Positions 7,848 through 16,862 of a stretch of DNA of 38,321 nt are shown piece by piece. The notes beneath the pieces are model-generated. The model did no database searches and was not told the DNA's origin. It worked only from the letters and a program-made list of their open reading frames with translations. Source of the stretch: JBCCEV01 sp039030125 (lineage in GTDB: Bacteria; Pseudomonadota; Gammaproteobacteria; Ga0077536); the NCBI GenBank assembly GCA_039030125.1, contig JBCCEV010000019.1, forward strand, positions 1-38,321, read 5' to 3'. The position numbers and the translations under genes were made by a program. Position 1 is the stretch's first letter, and each line of letters starts with the position of its first letter.

Positions 7848-9035
7848 TCAGGCAATAATCGGCAGGGTTTCGAAGTCACCCTTCAGAATTTCGCCGCTTT
7901 TTCCAACCTTCAGCCAATTATCGATGACGCTTGCGTACACGCGTCGAAAATCAGTGGTGAAATTCAAATTATCTCCCGGGTCGAGATCGACCAGGCTCGG
8001 TAATTCTCCGTAATGCCCACCCCTCACGGGATTGCCGAGCACCATCATGTTGTTCGCTGCACCGTGATCCGTGCCGAGGTTGGTATTCTCGGGGACGCGG
8101 CGCCCAAATTCACTGAAAACCAAAACCACGACCCGGTGCGCCTGGCCGATGCGCTCCATGTCCTTGATAAATCCGTGCAGGGCGTCGCCGGCGTAGCTCA
8201 AAAGCCGCCGGTGCAAAGCGGGTTGCTGTACGTGCGTGTCGAAAGCATTGTTTCTGAAGGCCGTGTAATAAAGTGGCGTCGGGAATCCTTCAGCGATACA
8301 GGCCGCGATCTTATCCAAATCATTGGGAACCAACCCGTAATCGACAGGCGATGCATACTTTTGCCAGGCATGGCGCACCATGCGCGAGGCATGTTTCGCG
8401 CTGATCGCGACCTCCGCCAAGAACTCCGCCACGTCGTTTTGATGCTCCGCCTCGGGCGCTGGGCTGAGTACCTGATGTTGGTGATCAAAAGCGTTGCGCT
8501 TAAATCTATCGGGCTCATCAAAAACAACCGGCGTGTGAACCGGCCCGCTAACCGCTAAAGTCTGCGATGAGTCGACGTTAACAATGTAGTTAGGTATCGC
8601 CTCCGGCGCCATCGTGGCCGCCAGTCGTCCCACCCAGCCATAGGCATCGCCGCTATGCGGCGCCCCGGTATGCCAGTACGCCATGGACGTGAAATGGGAA
8701 AACGAAGGGTTCTCGTAACCGCAGCCGTGCACGATCGCAAGCTTCTCTTCGCGCCACAGACGCTCTAAGCCTTTTAGCCCGGGATTGAGACCGAAGTGAT
8801 CGTCAAGTTCAAGCAAGTCCTCGCGTTTGATCCCCAATTTCGGACGGTGGCGGTAATAGGCATCATCGCCGAAGGGCACCACCGTATTGAGGCCATCGTT
8901 ACCGCCGGATAGCTCAAAAACAACGAGAATGGGATGATCGGATTCTGCCCCAAGCGAGTGCCGCCAGCCGCCAAGAGAGGACAACGCGGCCAAGCTTGCT
9001 AACCCTTTCCCTAAAAAATCTCGTCTGGTCTCCAT
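7848..9035 (-). CDS. DUF1501 family exported protein (Tat signal)
   Basis: A 395-residue protein with a twin-arginine signal at the N-terminus (TRRDFLGKGLASLAALSSLGG), so it is probably exported folded. The body has the DUF1501 sulfatase/phosphatase-like signatures: VVFELSGGNDGLNTVVPF with YYRHRP, HGCGYENPSFSHFTSMAYWHTG, VVVLVFSEFGRRVPEN and LGTDHGAANNMMVLG, which supply Asp, Asn, Glu and His residues like those of alkaline-phosphatase-fold enzymes. It starts 5 bases after the DUF1800 stop. The two families are regularly paired, but their joint function is not established. Confidence 0.93.
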   Translation of the reverse strand: METRRDFLGKGLASLAALSSLGGWRHSLGAESDHPILVVFELSGGNDGLNTVVPFGDDAYYRHRPKLGIKREDLLELDDHFGLNPGLKGLERLWREEKLAIVHGCGYENPSFSHFTSMAYWHTGAPHSGDAYGWVGRLAATMAPEAIPNYIVNVDSSQTLAVSGPVHTPVVFDEPDRFKRNAFDHQHQVLSPAPEAEHQNDVAEFLAEVAISAKHASRMVRHAWQKYASPVDYGLVPNDLDKIAACIAEGFPTPLYYTAFRNNAFDTHVQQPALHRRLLSYAGDALHGFIKDMERIGQAHRVVVLVFSEFGRRVPENTNLGTDHGAANNMMVLGNPVRGGHYGELPSLVDLDPGDNLNFTTDFRRVYASVIDNWLKVGKSGEILKGDFETLPIIA

Positions 9036-9040
9036 CGCCT

Positions 9041-10879
9041 TTAACCTAACTGATACTCGGGGCGGGACAACATGCCGTGCAACAGCATACGCAGGGGTTC
9101 CTCAAGGAACGACCGTGCGGCGAGCACATCTGAGCTACCGATGAGTTCTTCAAAGTAAACGGCGAACTGATTGCGAGCCGCTTCTTCAAGGGGGACGGCA
9201 AAAAAACGATCAACAAAATAATCCACCACCGCTCTGGGTGTCGCAAGCTCCGCGTTCGTGATCATTTCCGTGAGCCGCACCCGGGCCGTATGCCGCGGTG
9301 TCGGTTTCACCCGTTCTATGGCTTGCTGCCAACCCCGGTAGCTGCCGTAGCGCGTATTGAATTCCTCTTCACGATCAACGTCGTTCGACATCGACATCAT
9401 GCCGGCGCTGGCATCAACCTCATAATCGGCTGGCATCGTGGCAGTCGCCATATCGTGTCCATCCCGCAAGCGTTTATGCACGGCTAATATTTGATAGCCG
9501 GTGGGGAAACCTTCGGCGTGACGGTCGGGCGCCACAAAGCCGATATTGGGTAGCAAGGTGTCGAGGATGAAATTGCCGCGCTCGATAAGCAAGCCCGGCG
9601 TGATCCAGCCGCGACCCTCACCCCAACCAGCCACGGTCGGCGGATGCATCAGCCGTTGGCCAAGCGCCTGGGTAACGACGTTGAAGTCTGGTATCCCAGG
9701 GGCGGCCGCTAATTCGAGTTTACGATAGGTCGAGATGACTAATTCGACCGGGCCTTTGATATGGCGGCCAACAGTTTGCGCTGAGTAAAAGTCCTCGGAA
9801 AGAAAGATTGTTTCCACTAGATCCGCGATGTCGTAGCCAGAATCACGAAACCTTGCGCCGAGGGCGGCTGCTAACTCCGGTCCAATATCTTCGCGGGCAA
9901 AGAAGCGATAGATCTTGGTCGCTAAAAACGTCGCGGTAACCTCTTGCGCCAGTATGATGTCGATCACGTCGACACCGTCTAACGGCCCTTTGCGTCCAAG
10001 CACCTGCTTGCTCGTCGCATCATGTTCGTTGGGCTTGACGATAAAATTGAGCCCTGCAAAATTCCAACCCGTGAAGGCACGCGCCGCCTCGCGAATGTCC
10101 TGTTCCGAGTAGTTTCCTACCCCCATCGTGAACAATTCCATGATCTCGCGCGCGAAGTTCTCGTTCGGTGAACCCTTGACGTTAACGCCAGCGTCGAGGA
10201 AGGCCAGCATTGCCGGATCCTTGGCGACACCAATCAGCAAGTCGCGGAAATTTCCTAAACCCTCACGATGGAACAACGTGAGTTGTTGATGCATTTTGCG
10301 GTAATCGCGAACTTTATCCTCATTGGTCGCGAAATGACCGTGCCAAAACAAAGCCATCTTTTCCTGCAGCGGGCGCGGTGAGGCAACCATGCGATTAGCC
10401 CACCAATAGACCACCCGGTCGGTTTCCAGGCGGCTTGCTCGCAACCAGTAAAAAAACTTGTTTACGATGGGCTGCATGGGGCGATTACCTGAGGGTTTGA
10501 CCTTTACCCCCAGAGCGTGGCCTTGCTTGGCTGCGAGCGCCGTGGTTGCGGGCCGGCTCGGTGGGAACGGGTCTAGGCCCTCATCGAAAACTCCGGAATG
10601 CTCGAACTCGGCGAGTTCGAGCGGCAGTTCAGGTGCGCTTTCGAAGTGGACCAGCCGCGCGACCGCACGTTGCGGTGAGAGGCGGGCAAATTCTTCGATT
10701 TCTGCTGGAGTCGCCCCAAATCCCGCCCGCTCCAGTAAATGTTTTGCTTGCTCGCTGCCCCAGCGATCGGCGTCTATCGGGACAAGCGAGTTCACCGTGT
10801 ATTGCGCATGCACGCTCAGCGCTGAGCTGAGCACCAACAGTAAGATAACGGGTTGTAGTCGGCCTTCTATACGCACCAT
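9041..10879 (-). CDS. DUF1800 family protein
   Basis: A 612-residue protein with a signal peptide (hydrophobic LQPVILLLVLSSALSVHA, cleavage after HAQ or HA). DUF1800 motifs follow in order: AKHLLERAGFGATPAEI, the WANRMVASPRPLQEKMALFWHGHFAT core with Trp and His residues, ENFAREIMELFTMGVGNYSEQDIREAARAFTGW, and the C-terminal GWGEGRGWI and FLLSEDFY-type helices (here IFLSEDFYS). Function is unknown; it always tends to accompany DUF1501, as here. The divergent alpha/beta hydrolase starts 131 bases away. Confidence 0.94.
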   Translation of the reverse strand: MVRIEGRLQPVILLLVLSSALSVHAQYTVNSLVPIDADRWGSEQAKHLLERAGFGATPAEIEEFARLSPQRAVARLVHFESAPELPLELAEFEHSGVFDEGLDPFPPSRPATTALAAKQGHALGVKVKPSGNRPMQPIVNKFFYWLRASRLETDRVVYWWANRMVASPRPLQEKMALFWHGHFATNEDKVRDYRKMHQQLTLFHREGLGNFRDLLIGVAKDPAMLAFLDAGVNVKGSPNENFAREIMELFTMGVGNYSEQDIREAARAFTGWNFAGLNFIVKPNEHDATSKQVLGRKGPLDGVDVIDIILAQEVTATFLATKIYRFFAREDIGPELAAALGARFRDSGYDIADLVETIFLSEDFYSAQTVGRHIKGPVELVISTYRKLELAAAPGIPDFNVVTQALGQRLMHPPTVAGWGEGRGWITPGLLIERGNFILDTLLPNIGFVAPDRHAEGFPTGYQILAVHKRLRDGHDMATATMPADYEVDASAGMMSMSNDVDREEEFNTRYGSYRGWQQAIERVKPTPRHTARVRLTEMITNAELATPRAVVDYFVDRFFAVPLEEAARNQFAVYFEELIGSSDVLAARSFLEEPLRMLLHGMLSRPEYQLG

Positions 10880-10908
10880 GTCCCCTCTCTACAAGGTGTA
10901 CCAAGTGC

Positions 10909-10914
10909 AGTATA
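10909..10914 (-). promoter_or_regulatory. candidate -10 element upstream of the DUF1800 gene
   Basis: On the minus strand, TATACT lies about 30 bases before the DUF1800 ATG inside the 131-base divergent gap. No good -35 hexamer is seen at 16-18 bases. A TGTACC sequence occurs twice nearby (10897-10902 and 10931-10936) and may be chance. Confidence 0.3.
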
Positions 10915-11010
10915 TAGGTGAATCACGCTTTGTACCGAGCACGAGACCGCCGTTGCATCGCCCACCTAAAATCGCCAGGATTTGGCAACTGGTGATAACC
11001 GGACCCAAGC

Positions 11011-11943
11011 ATGCCCATTGATCCGCAATGCCAAATCCTTATAGATGCTGCCAATCAAGCGGGTGGGGCGCCTTTCGAGGCGGCCGACATCATGGCAATA
11101 CGCGACGCTTATGCCAAAACAACGGCGCTCTACGCGCACCCAACGCCGGATCTCAAGAGCGTGCGCGACCACAAGTTTGATGGCCCCGGTTCAGAGCTTC
11201 GAATACGACACTACACCGCGCATTCTGACTTGGGCGCGGCCGTGTTGTTCTTGCATGGCGGCGGTTGGGCCGCAGGCGATATCGACACCCATGATCATGT
11301 GTGCCGCTATCTGTGCGCGAAAAGCGGCGCGGCGTTTTTCTCGCTCGACTATCGGCTGGCACCTGAAAACCAATTTCCAGCCGCGCTCGACGATGCCAAC
11401 GCTGCACTGAGCTGGCTGCATGCACATGCCGATAAACTCGGGTTCGATGTCGCACGATTGGCGATCGCCGGAGACTCGGCCGGTGGCAACCTGGCAGCAA
11501 CTGTGACCCTGCTCAATCGCGACAGCGGCGGCCCGAAGATTCCTTTTCAGCTGCTCATCTACCCGTCTTTGAACTTTCATGCCGACAACGCTTCGATGCG
11601 CGACAATGGAGAGGGATATTTGTTAACGCGAGCAGCGATGGAGCGATTCATCGAGCTGTATCTCTCAGACCCCTCGTTGGCGGACGATTTCCGGGCCTCG
11701 CCACAGCGCGCCAATCACCACGAAGGTTTGCCTGCCGCATTCGTGATGAGCGCCGAGTTCGACCCCTTGCGCGATGAGGCATGCGCGTATGCCGAAACTT
11801 TGAACGCCGCGGGAGTCAGCACGGAATATAAGTGTTACCCCGGAATGATCCATGGATTTTTGCGCATGGGCGCTAAAGTCGATTTGGCGCTCACCGCGCT
11901 CGATGATGCCGCGCATCGGCTGAGCGAAGCATTGCACGCATAA
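11011..11943 (+). CDS. alpha/beta hydrolase, hormone-sensitive-lipase (family IV) type esterase
   Basis: A 310-residue carboxylic ester hydrolase. The oxyanion-hole motif HGGGWAAGD is near residue 86, the nucleophile elbow GDSAGGNLAA is near 154, the acid is in SAEFDPLRDEA and the His is in MIHGFLRMG. These four make the complete HSL-type signature. No signal peptide is present, so it is cytoplasmic. It starts in the gap shared with the DUF1800 gene and is followed after 10 bases by a NIPSNAP gene, probably in the same operon. Confidence 0.95.
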   Translation: MPIDPQCQILIDAANQAGGAPFEAADIMAIRDAYAKTTALYAHPTPDLKSVRDHKFDGPGSELRIRHYTAHSDLGAAVLFLHGGGWAAGDIDTHDHVCRYLCAKSGAAFFSLDYRLAPENQFPAALDDANAALSWLHAHADKLGFDVARLAIAGDSAGGNLAATVTLLNRDSGGPKIPFQLLIYPSLNFHADNASMRDNGEGYLLTRAAMERFIELYLSDPSLADDFRASPQRANHHEGLPAAFVMSAEFDPLRDEACAYAETLNAAGVSTEYKCYPGMIHGFLRMGAKVDLALTALDDAAHRLSEALHA

Positions 11944-11953
11944 GGAGGCCACC

Positions 11954-12271
11954 ATGATTGTTGATCACCGGACCTACACGATTCAGCCAGGCGCAGTCCC
12001 AAAATTTCTGGAAATCTACAAAAGCAAAGGATGGCCAATTCAGCAGGAGTATTTGGGCGATTGCGTCGGCTGGTATGTCAGCATGGATATTGGCCAGCTC
12101 AATCAGATCGTGCACATGTGGCGTTTTAAGGACCTCAACGATCGCGCAGAGCGTCGTTCACGAATGCAGGCGGCTTCGGGGTGGAGCGAGTATTTAGCAA
12201 CTGCCACGCCACTCATACAGCACATGGAGAACAAAATCCTGTCGGCCGCGCCTTTTTTCGATGGTGGCTAG
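11954..12271 (+). CDS. NIPSNAP family protein
   Basis: A 105-residue single-domain ferredoxin-like protein. Family signatures are the opening IVDHRTYTIQPGAVPKFLEIY, GWYVSMDIGQLNQIVHMWRF in the middle and DRAERRSRM. A good ribosome-binding site, AAGGAGG, precedes the ATG. NIPSNAP proteins resemble stress-type dimeric barrels; no reaction is known for this one. It is probably cotranscribed with the esterase upstream, which suggests a shared catabolic job, but that is inference. Confidence 0.92.
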   Translation: MIVDHRTYTIQPGAVPKFLEIYKSKGWPIQQEYLGDCVGWYVSMDIGQLNQIVHMWRFKDLNDRAERRSRMQAASGWSEYLATATPLIQHMENKILSAAPFFDGG

Positions 12272-12292
12272 CTGAGCATCTGACCCGGCGCC

Positions 12293-13594
12293 TCAGCGGA
12301 CCAAAGCCGCGCCATTGGTCAACGTCTGCGCGGCGGAGCCCGTGACCGTTTGCAAAATGACTTGTTGCCGCTGGTCAACGAGGCTTCTCTGGATTGTCGC
12401 CGTTGTGGCTTGCTGGATTGCCTGCAGTTGTCTCGTTTTAATATCCACAAGCTGGGCGCGCAAATTCTCTTGAACTTGAAAGCTGGCTAGATTTCGCGTC
12501 GCCAAGGACGCTGTTTGGGCCGCCTCCAAACCGCTACCAGTTAGCCGCTCGGAAACCCGATCAGCGACGATGTTATTGGCGAGCGTACTGGGGGTGACCT
12601 CAGGGAGGTCGAGCGCAAGATTGGCTAAGTTTTGATTGACAGTGGCAATTTGTAACGCCATGTCGCCTTTAATTTCAGGCAGCACGACATCGCCCGCGAC
12701 ATTGGTTGTAATACGCTGAACAACGGCCGTCTCGATACGCTGTTGCGCGACTCCCGCGACCAATGCGGGTGCAAGTTTTTGTTCGGCCTGCCGATGCGCC
12801 TGCGCACCGGCTTCGGTGTGACCTTCGGAGACTGCTGCCGCCTCTGTGGGCGCGCTGCTCGTCAAAGCATTGGTGTCGTTTGCGGTCTGACTGTCGCTGG
12901 CACCCTCATCTGCGTTTGCGAGCCGTTCGCGCTGCTGAATTTCATGACGAACAAAGTTCGGATGGAACGGAACGAATTGGGGTATTGCAAAGTTATCTCG
13001 CACGTAGGCCGATTGCCCCACGGGCACATCTAAGACGCCCGCGACATTCTCGACAAAAATCAGACCCTCGGTCGTTTCGACGTGCAATCCCGCCGCGTAA
13101 CTTTCACCGTTCACATCGGCGCAAATCGACTGGCATACGAGGACGTTGTAGGCGGTACCTCGTATACCAATGGTGGCGTATTCAGTCTGTAGCCGATAGC
13201 GCTCCTGGCGCGCGTGACCGATCGCACCGCTGATCGCTCGCAGACCGCCTTTAAGGAGTTTGAAAAGCGCCCACTCCTCACCGTCCTCCGAACCTTGAAA
13301 ACGGTACTTTTCAATTTCGAATGTTGAAAAAGGTTGGAGCGCGATCAGACCGCCGTCGTTAAATTTGACATGGACTATCCCGTCACCCGTAACCAAAGTA
13401 TTGCCCGCAGCCACGGAGGTTCCGACCTCCTCTGAGAGCGTTTCGCCACCGCTTCCATAGTGGGCCACTGAGCCTATGCTCAAAACGATCTTGCCGCTTC
13501 CTTCGTCCGCAAAAGCCGGATTGAAAATCGCCCACCAGAGTGTGGCGAAGAAAAACATAGGTTTCATACGTGGGCTTGTCATCGTGTTATTCAC
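12293..13594 (-). CDS. FecR-domain periplasmic protein with a long Gln/Ala-rich tail
   Basis: A 433-residue exported protein with a signal peptide (MFFFATLWWAIFNPAFA). Residues about 35-195 form a FecR-type beta domain: VAAGNTLVTGDGIVHVKFNDGG, the FEIEKYRF and FKLLKGGLRAISG segments and YATIGIRGTAYNV, the classic FecR/LPS-transport-like motif. Residues from about 230 are low in motif content and rich in Ala, Gln, Thr and Asn, probably helical. No FecI-like sigma gene or TonB receptor is adjacent, so it is not a typical FecIR pair. This stand-alone form is often surface or adhesin related, but I do not assign a role. Confidence 0.88.
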   Translation of the reverse strand: MNNTMTSPRMKPMFFFATLWWAIFNPAFADEGSGKIVLSIGSVAHYGSGGETLSEEVGTSVAAGNTLVTGDGIVHVKFNDGGLIALQPFSTFEIEKYRFQGSEDGEEWALFKLLKGGLRAISGAIGHARQERYRLQTEYATIGIRGTAYNVLVCQSICADVNGESYAAGLHVETTEGLIFVENVAGVLDVPVGQSAYVRDNFAIPQFVPFHPNFVRHEIQQRERLANADEGASDSQTANDTNALTSSAPTEAAAVSEGHTEAGAQAHRQAEQKLAPALVAGVAQQRIETAVVQRITTNVAGDVVLPEIKGDMALQIATVNQNLANLALDLPEVTPSTLANNIVADRVSERLTGSGLEAAQTASLATRNLASFQVQENLRAQLVDIKTRQLQAIQQATTATIQRSLVDQRQQVILQTVTGSAAQTLTNGAALVR

Positions 13595-13855
13595 CGTAAG
13601 CTATCCGCGTTTCATGACGCTTTGTTGCCAAAGGCCGTCCAGGCCGTGATCGACATCACAAGAGCGATTTTGCGATATCTAGTTAGTTTTAACGGGCAAC
13701 CCTGGATTTGGTTGACAAAAGCGCAAGCGCACTAGAGTTTGGCCCAAGGCAATTTGATTTTTTAATAACCAGTTGGCGATTTCAGGCATCAAAACGTAAA
13801 CTTCGGTCACAAGGGGCGCTATTTTTCTCGGCCCACCAGACTTAGGAGGTCTGCC
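13595..13855. promoter_or_regulatory. divergent intergenic region (FecR gene / luciferase-like gene) with a candidate promoter
   Basis: 261 bases between divergent genes. On the plus strand, TTGACA (13712-13717) is followed at 15 bases by TAGAGT (13733-13738), a fair -35 with a weak -10 at a short spacing. The plus-strand gene has a strong ribosome-binding site, TAGGAGGT, just before its ATG. A 60-codon minus-strand frame overlaps the ATG of the next gene and shows no motif; I leave it out. Confidence 0.35.
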
Positions 13856-14941
13856 ATGCAAATCGGTACGATTGGTTTATTCCAAAAGCGCGGTTACGAC
13901 GACTCGATGACCGACTCTCAGGTATATAAAGAAGAGATGGCGCTGGCTCTTCAACTTGAAGGTCAAGGATATGATTCGCACTGGTGCGTTGAGCACCACT
14001 TCGAGGATTATTCCTTCTGCCCTGACAACACCGTTTATCTGTCGCATCTGGCGGCGAAGACAACCCACCTCAAACTCGCAACCGGCGCTGTAATTGTGCC
14101 TTGGAACGTTCCTCTGCGAGTGGCTGAAAAGGTCGCCTTGCTTGACGAATTGTCGGGCGGTCGTGTCATCTTCGGCATGGGCCGCGGCTTGTCTCGGCGC
14201 GAATACAATCAGTTCGGCATCGATATGGATACCTCTCGCGATCTATTCGACGAGGCCGCACCGATGATATTGGAAGCCTTGGAGAGTGGTTACATTGAAG
14301 GTGATGGGGCACACTTCAAGCAACCCCGCGCCGCGATCCGGCCGGCCCCAACCCGGACTTTCAAAGGCCGCACCACGCAGGTCGCGATGTCTCCCGATTC
14401 TGCGCTTGAAGCAGCCACTCATGGTGCGCAAATGATGATCTTCAATCAGAAAGCGATTGAGGACCATGAAGCGGATTTTGCGCCTTATCGCGCGCGCTTC
14501 AAAGAACTTCACGGTCGCGAAGCGCCGCCGCCGTTGATGGCCGGGATCACTGTGGTTCACGAAGACGCTGGCAAAGCCGAGGAACTCGCGCGCAAACATA
14601 TCGCCGGGTATCTAATGACGGTGATGCACCACTACGAACTCATGGGTGAGCATTTCAAATCCGCCAAAGGCTATGAAGCCTACGGTGACGCGGTCGACGT
14701 TATGAAGGAAGCCGGCCTTGAAGCGGTCGCCGAGGCGTACATGGATTCGCAGGCCTGGGGTACCCCGCAGATGGTGCTCGACAAACTTAACGCTTGGCGT
14801 GAAGTCGTCGGTGATTTTGATTTGATTTTTGGCTTTCGCGCTGCTGGCTGTAAGTTCGAAGACGCGGAGCGTTCGCAACGTTTGATGGCGGAAAAAGTAA
14901 TTCCGCAGCTTCGCCGCTGGGATTCCGCGAAGGCGGCCTAA
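13856..14941 (+). CDS. luciferase-like (LLM class) flavin-dependent oxidoreductase
   Basis: A 361-residue bacterial-luciferase-family monooxygenase with a TIM-barrel fold. The start MQIGTIGLFQKRGYDD is behind a strong Shine-Dalgarno sequence. Motifs seen are the conserved WCVEHHF (His pair near residues 44-48) with CPDNTVYLSHLAAKTTHLKLATGAVIVPWN, ALLDELSGGRVIFGMGRG, the typical flavin-binding strand, and IMFDQFP-free C-terminal helices ending in RRWDSAKAA. The cofactor is FMN or F420, which cannot be told by eye. It stands alone behind its own promoter region. Confidence 0.93.
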   Translation: MQIGTIGLFQKRGYDDSMTDSQVYKEEMALALQLEGQGYDSHWCVEHHFEDYSFCPDNTVYLSHLAAKTTHLKLATGAVIVPWNVPLRVAEKVALLDELSGGRVIFGMGRGLSRREYNQFGIDMDTSRDLFDEAAPMILEALESGYIEGDGAHFKQPRAAIRPAPTRTFKGRTTQVAMSPDSALEAATHGAQMMIFNQKAIEDHEADFAPYRARFKELHGREAPPPLMAGITVVHEDAGKAEELARKHIAGYLMTVMHHYELMGEHFKSAKGYEAYGDAVDVMKEAGLEAVAEAYMDSQAWGTPQMVLDKLNAWREVVGDFDLIFGFRAAGCKFEDAERSQRLMAEKVIPQLRRWDSAKAA

Positions 14942-14953
14942 GTCGATCTGCTT

Positions 14954-14973
14954 CGCCCTCTTTGCGGAGGGCG
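14954..14973. terminator. hairpin between convergent genes
   Basis: A perfect 7-base inverted repeat, CGCCCTC (14954-14960) with GAGGGCG (14967-14973), around a 6-base TTTGCG loop. It lies between the end of the LLM gene and the end of the YdjM-like gene, so it could serve both directions. No T-tract follows. Confidence 0.55.
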
Positions 14974-14979
14974 GGGTGC

Positions 14980-15975
14980 TTACCGGTCGAGCAACATGTC
15001 TATCAGTTTCGCACGGCGTTCGGGCGTTACCGAACGTCGTGCGGCGTAGCGCACATGAGTATCGGCACCCGCCGCGCGGCTTAGCTGGATCCCCCACAGC
15101 GCGTCTATCTCATTGGGGAGCAGCGAATAGCGCATATCAACCACAAAATCAGCGCGCCCCCGGTCCATCGCCAAATAATCATTTGAAAACCATCGAAACC
15201 GCTCGATGTCGCGCGCTTGCTGCGATTTCAAATCGAGCCACGGCAAATCGCGTGCAATATCTAGTTTGGCGACCGAATCGCCAGGATATACACGATGACC
15301 GAGGGGACCAACGCGCACCGCATCGACATAAAATCGATCTTCGTGAAGATAAACAATTTTCCATAGCAGAATATTCGCGAACGCCGGTTTAGCTTCCAAG
15401 CGCGTCGGTTGATGGCCGCGCGATGCACTGATCTCGAAGCCGACATTCACCGCCCGCTGATGTTGGATAAACCCCAGCAGCAAGTAGCCCAGCATCCAAA
15501 CCATCGCGATGCGCGCTAGATTTTTGTTGGCGAAAATGGCGCTCGCTGCAACCAGCAACAGCGCAGGAATCGTGAACAGCGGATCGACCACAGAAACCGA
15601 ATTCCACGCAAAGCGCGTATAGCTAAACGGCCAGAGCAACAAAGTCCCATAAGTTGTGCAGGCATCAAGGAGTCCATGTGTCGCGTAGCCAACGGTCGTA
15701 AATAAATAGGTCTCACGCAATGCCAATCGATGCCGCCATAGAGGATGCAAGACGAGCGCGCAAATAAGTCCGCCGAGGGGGATGAAAAAAAGGGAATGGG
15801 TGAACTGGCGATGAAACTCCAGCGCCAATAGCGGATCGGTGTCCGAGCGGATAAAAATATCTAGATCGGGCGCCATACCGCCGACCATGCCGCAAAGAAC
15901 CGGGATCCAACGATATTTAGATCGAACAGACTGGGAGGCGCTCGCCCCGAGCGTCGCTTGGGTTACCGGGTCCAC
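14980..15975 (-). CDS. YdjM-like membrane-bound metal-dependent hydrolase family protein
   Basis: A 331-residue membrane protein starting MDPVTQATLGASASQS, the common N-terminus of the family. GGMAPDLDIF and EFHRQFTHSLFF carry the conserved Asp and His residues (metal ligands by family knowledge), and ATHGLLDACTTYGT adds His and Asp. Four to five hydrophobic segments lie between about residues 60 and 190; the C-terminal half is soluble with no named motif. The family is annotated as a metal-dependent hydrolase (E. coli YdjM), with no known substrate. Confidence 0.88.
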   Translation of the reverse strand: MDPVTQATLGASASQSVRSKYRWIPVLCGMVGGMAPDLDIFIRSDTDPLLALEFHRQFTHSLFFIPLGGLICALVLHPLWRHRLALRETYLFTTVGYATHGLLDACTTYGTLLLWPFSYTRFAWNSVSVVDPLFTIPALLLVAASAIFANKNLARIAMVWMLGYLLLGFIQHQRAVNVGFEISASRGHQPTRLEAKPAFANILLWKIVYLHEDRFYVDAVRVGPLGHRVYPGDSVAKLDIARDLPWLDLKSQQARDIERFRWFSNDYLAMDRGRADFVVDMRYSLLPNEIDALWGIQLSRAAGADTHVRYAARRSVTPERRAKLIDMLLDR

Positions 15976-16053
15976 ATTGGATCATGTTTTACGCAGGGTG
16001 GATGGTAAGATCATACGGCATTTGGGGCTTAGCCCAACACGGGAGATTTTGCT

Positions 16054-16449
16054 ATGGGTATGGTGGCGGATAAAAACTGCGTTGATATCGGAATTCTATG
16101 CGGCGATATCAACGAAAGTTTGAAATTCTATGAAGGACTGCTGGGCTTGGAAAAAATCGAAGAGATGCCAGTCCCCTTTGGCACGATGCACCGCTTGGCC
16201 TTTGGAGACAGCTTCGTCAAGCTCATAGACCCCGACCAAGTCCCGCCCGTCGGCGACCTCGGCTTAACCAAATCCCTGGGCTTTCGATATCTGACGTTCC
16301 AAGTCGGGAATATCGACGAGATGTGCGATGCCTGCGCCGCGGCCGGCGTCGCGTTTGAAATCGAGAAGGTTGAACTGAAGCCAGGTGTAACCATAGCCAT
16401 GGTCCGCGATCCCGACGGCAACGTGATTGAATTCGTGCAGCGCGCCTGA
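16054..16449 (+). CDS. VOC (glyoxalase/dioxygenase) superfamily protein
   Basis: A 131-residue protein made of two beta-alpha-beta-beta-beta modules. Module one has VDIGILCGDINESLKFYEGLLGL, module two has RYLTFQVGNIDEMCDACAAAGVAFE and PGVTIAMVRDPDGNVIEFVQ, where Glu is the usual metal ligand. Members include glyoxalase, epimerases and extradiol dioxygenases, so no reaction can be claimed. It is followed by two genes on the same strand. Confidence 0.93.
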   Translation: MGMVADKNCVDIGILCGDINESLKFYEGLLGLEKIEEMPVPFGTMHRLAFGDSFVKLIDPDQVPPVGDLGLTKSLGFRYLTFQVGNIDEMCDACAAAGVAFEIEKVELKPGVTIAMVRDPDGNVIEFVQRA

Positions 16450-16466
16450 TCACCGTCTCCCACGCA

Positions 16467-16862
16467 ATGTCGACGTTTGAGATCGAGCTCACCAAGATTG
16501 GCGAGACCGTGTGCCACGTTCGAATAAACGGGCCGCTTAGCTTGGAAAATGCAACCTCCGCCCTCCGCACAACTTGGCAGCACGACGATTTTTTGAGCAG
16601 CGACTGCGTGATTTGGAATCTCTTGGAATGCCCCGCCTTGCCTGACTTCAATGTTCTAATTTCATTAAGCAACCTTTCCCGCAAAGAGCGGCCAGCGGAC
16701 GGTCCGCAATATGTTGCATTCGTTGCGTCGAGTCTCGCCGGGCCGCTCGCCCAAACTTTGTCGGGCTTCAGTAAGCGATTAGCGCTCAATGTTAGGTTCT
16801 TTGGAACGCTTACCAACGCTATCAAGTGGTTTCGCGAGGAAAGTGTTAGCGCGCAACCATGA
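16467..16862 (+). CDS. conserved hypothetical protein, SpoIIAA-like/STAS-type fold guess
   Basis: A 131-residue cytoplasmic protein without a motif I can name. Alternating beta strands and helices (TVCHVRINGPLS, SDCVIWNLLECPALPDFNV, PQYVAFVASSLAG, VRFFGTLTNAIKWF) resemble the SpoIIAA-like/STAS fold, whose members bind partners by a small surface. This is a guess from pattern only. It overlaps greB in an ATGA, so the two are probably translationally coupled. Confidence 0.6.
   Translation: MSTFEIELTKIGETVCHVRINGPLSLENATSALRTTWQHDDFLSSDCVIWNLLECPALPDFNVLISLSNLSRKERPADGPQYVAFVASSLAGPLAQTLSGFSKRLALNVRFFGTLTNAIKWFREESVSAQP

Noticed and set aside
7589..7879. 96-codon minus-strand frame between the DUF1501 and SDR genes
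   Set aside because: Arg/Ser/Cys-rich, no motif, overlaps both neighbours at its ends and has no good ribosome-binding site.
8013..8558. 181-codon plus-strand frame inside the DUF1501 gene
   Set aside because: Antisense shadow of a well supported gene, with no recognisable domain.
12271..12297. GCTGAG/CTCAGC inverted repeat between the NIPSNAP and FecR genes as a terminator
   Set aside because: Only 6 paired bases with a 15-base loop and no T-tract; too weak to call.
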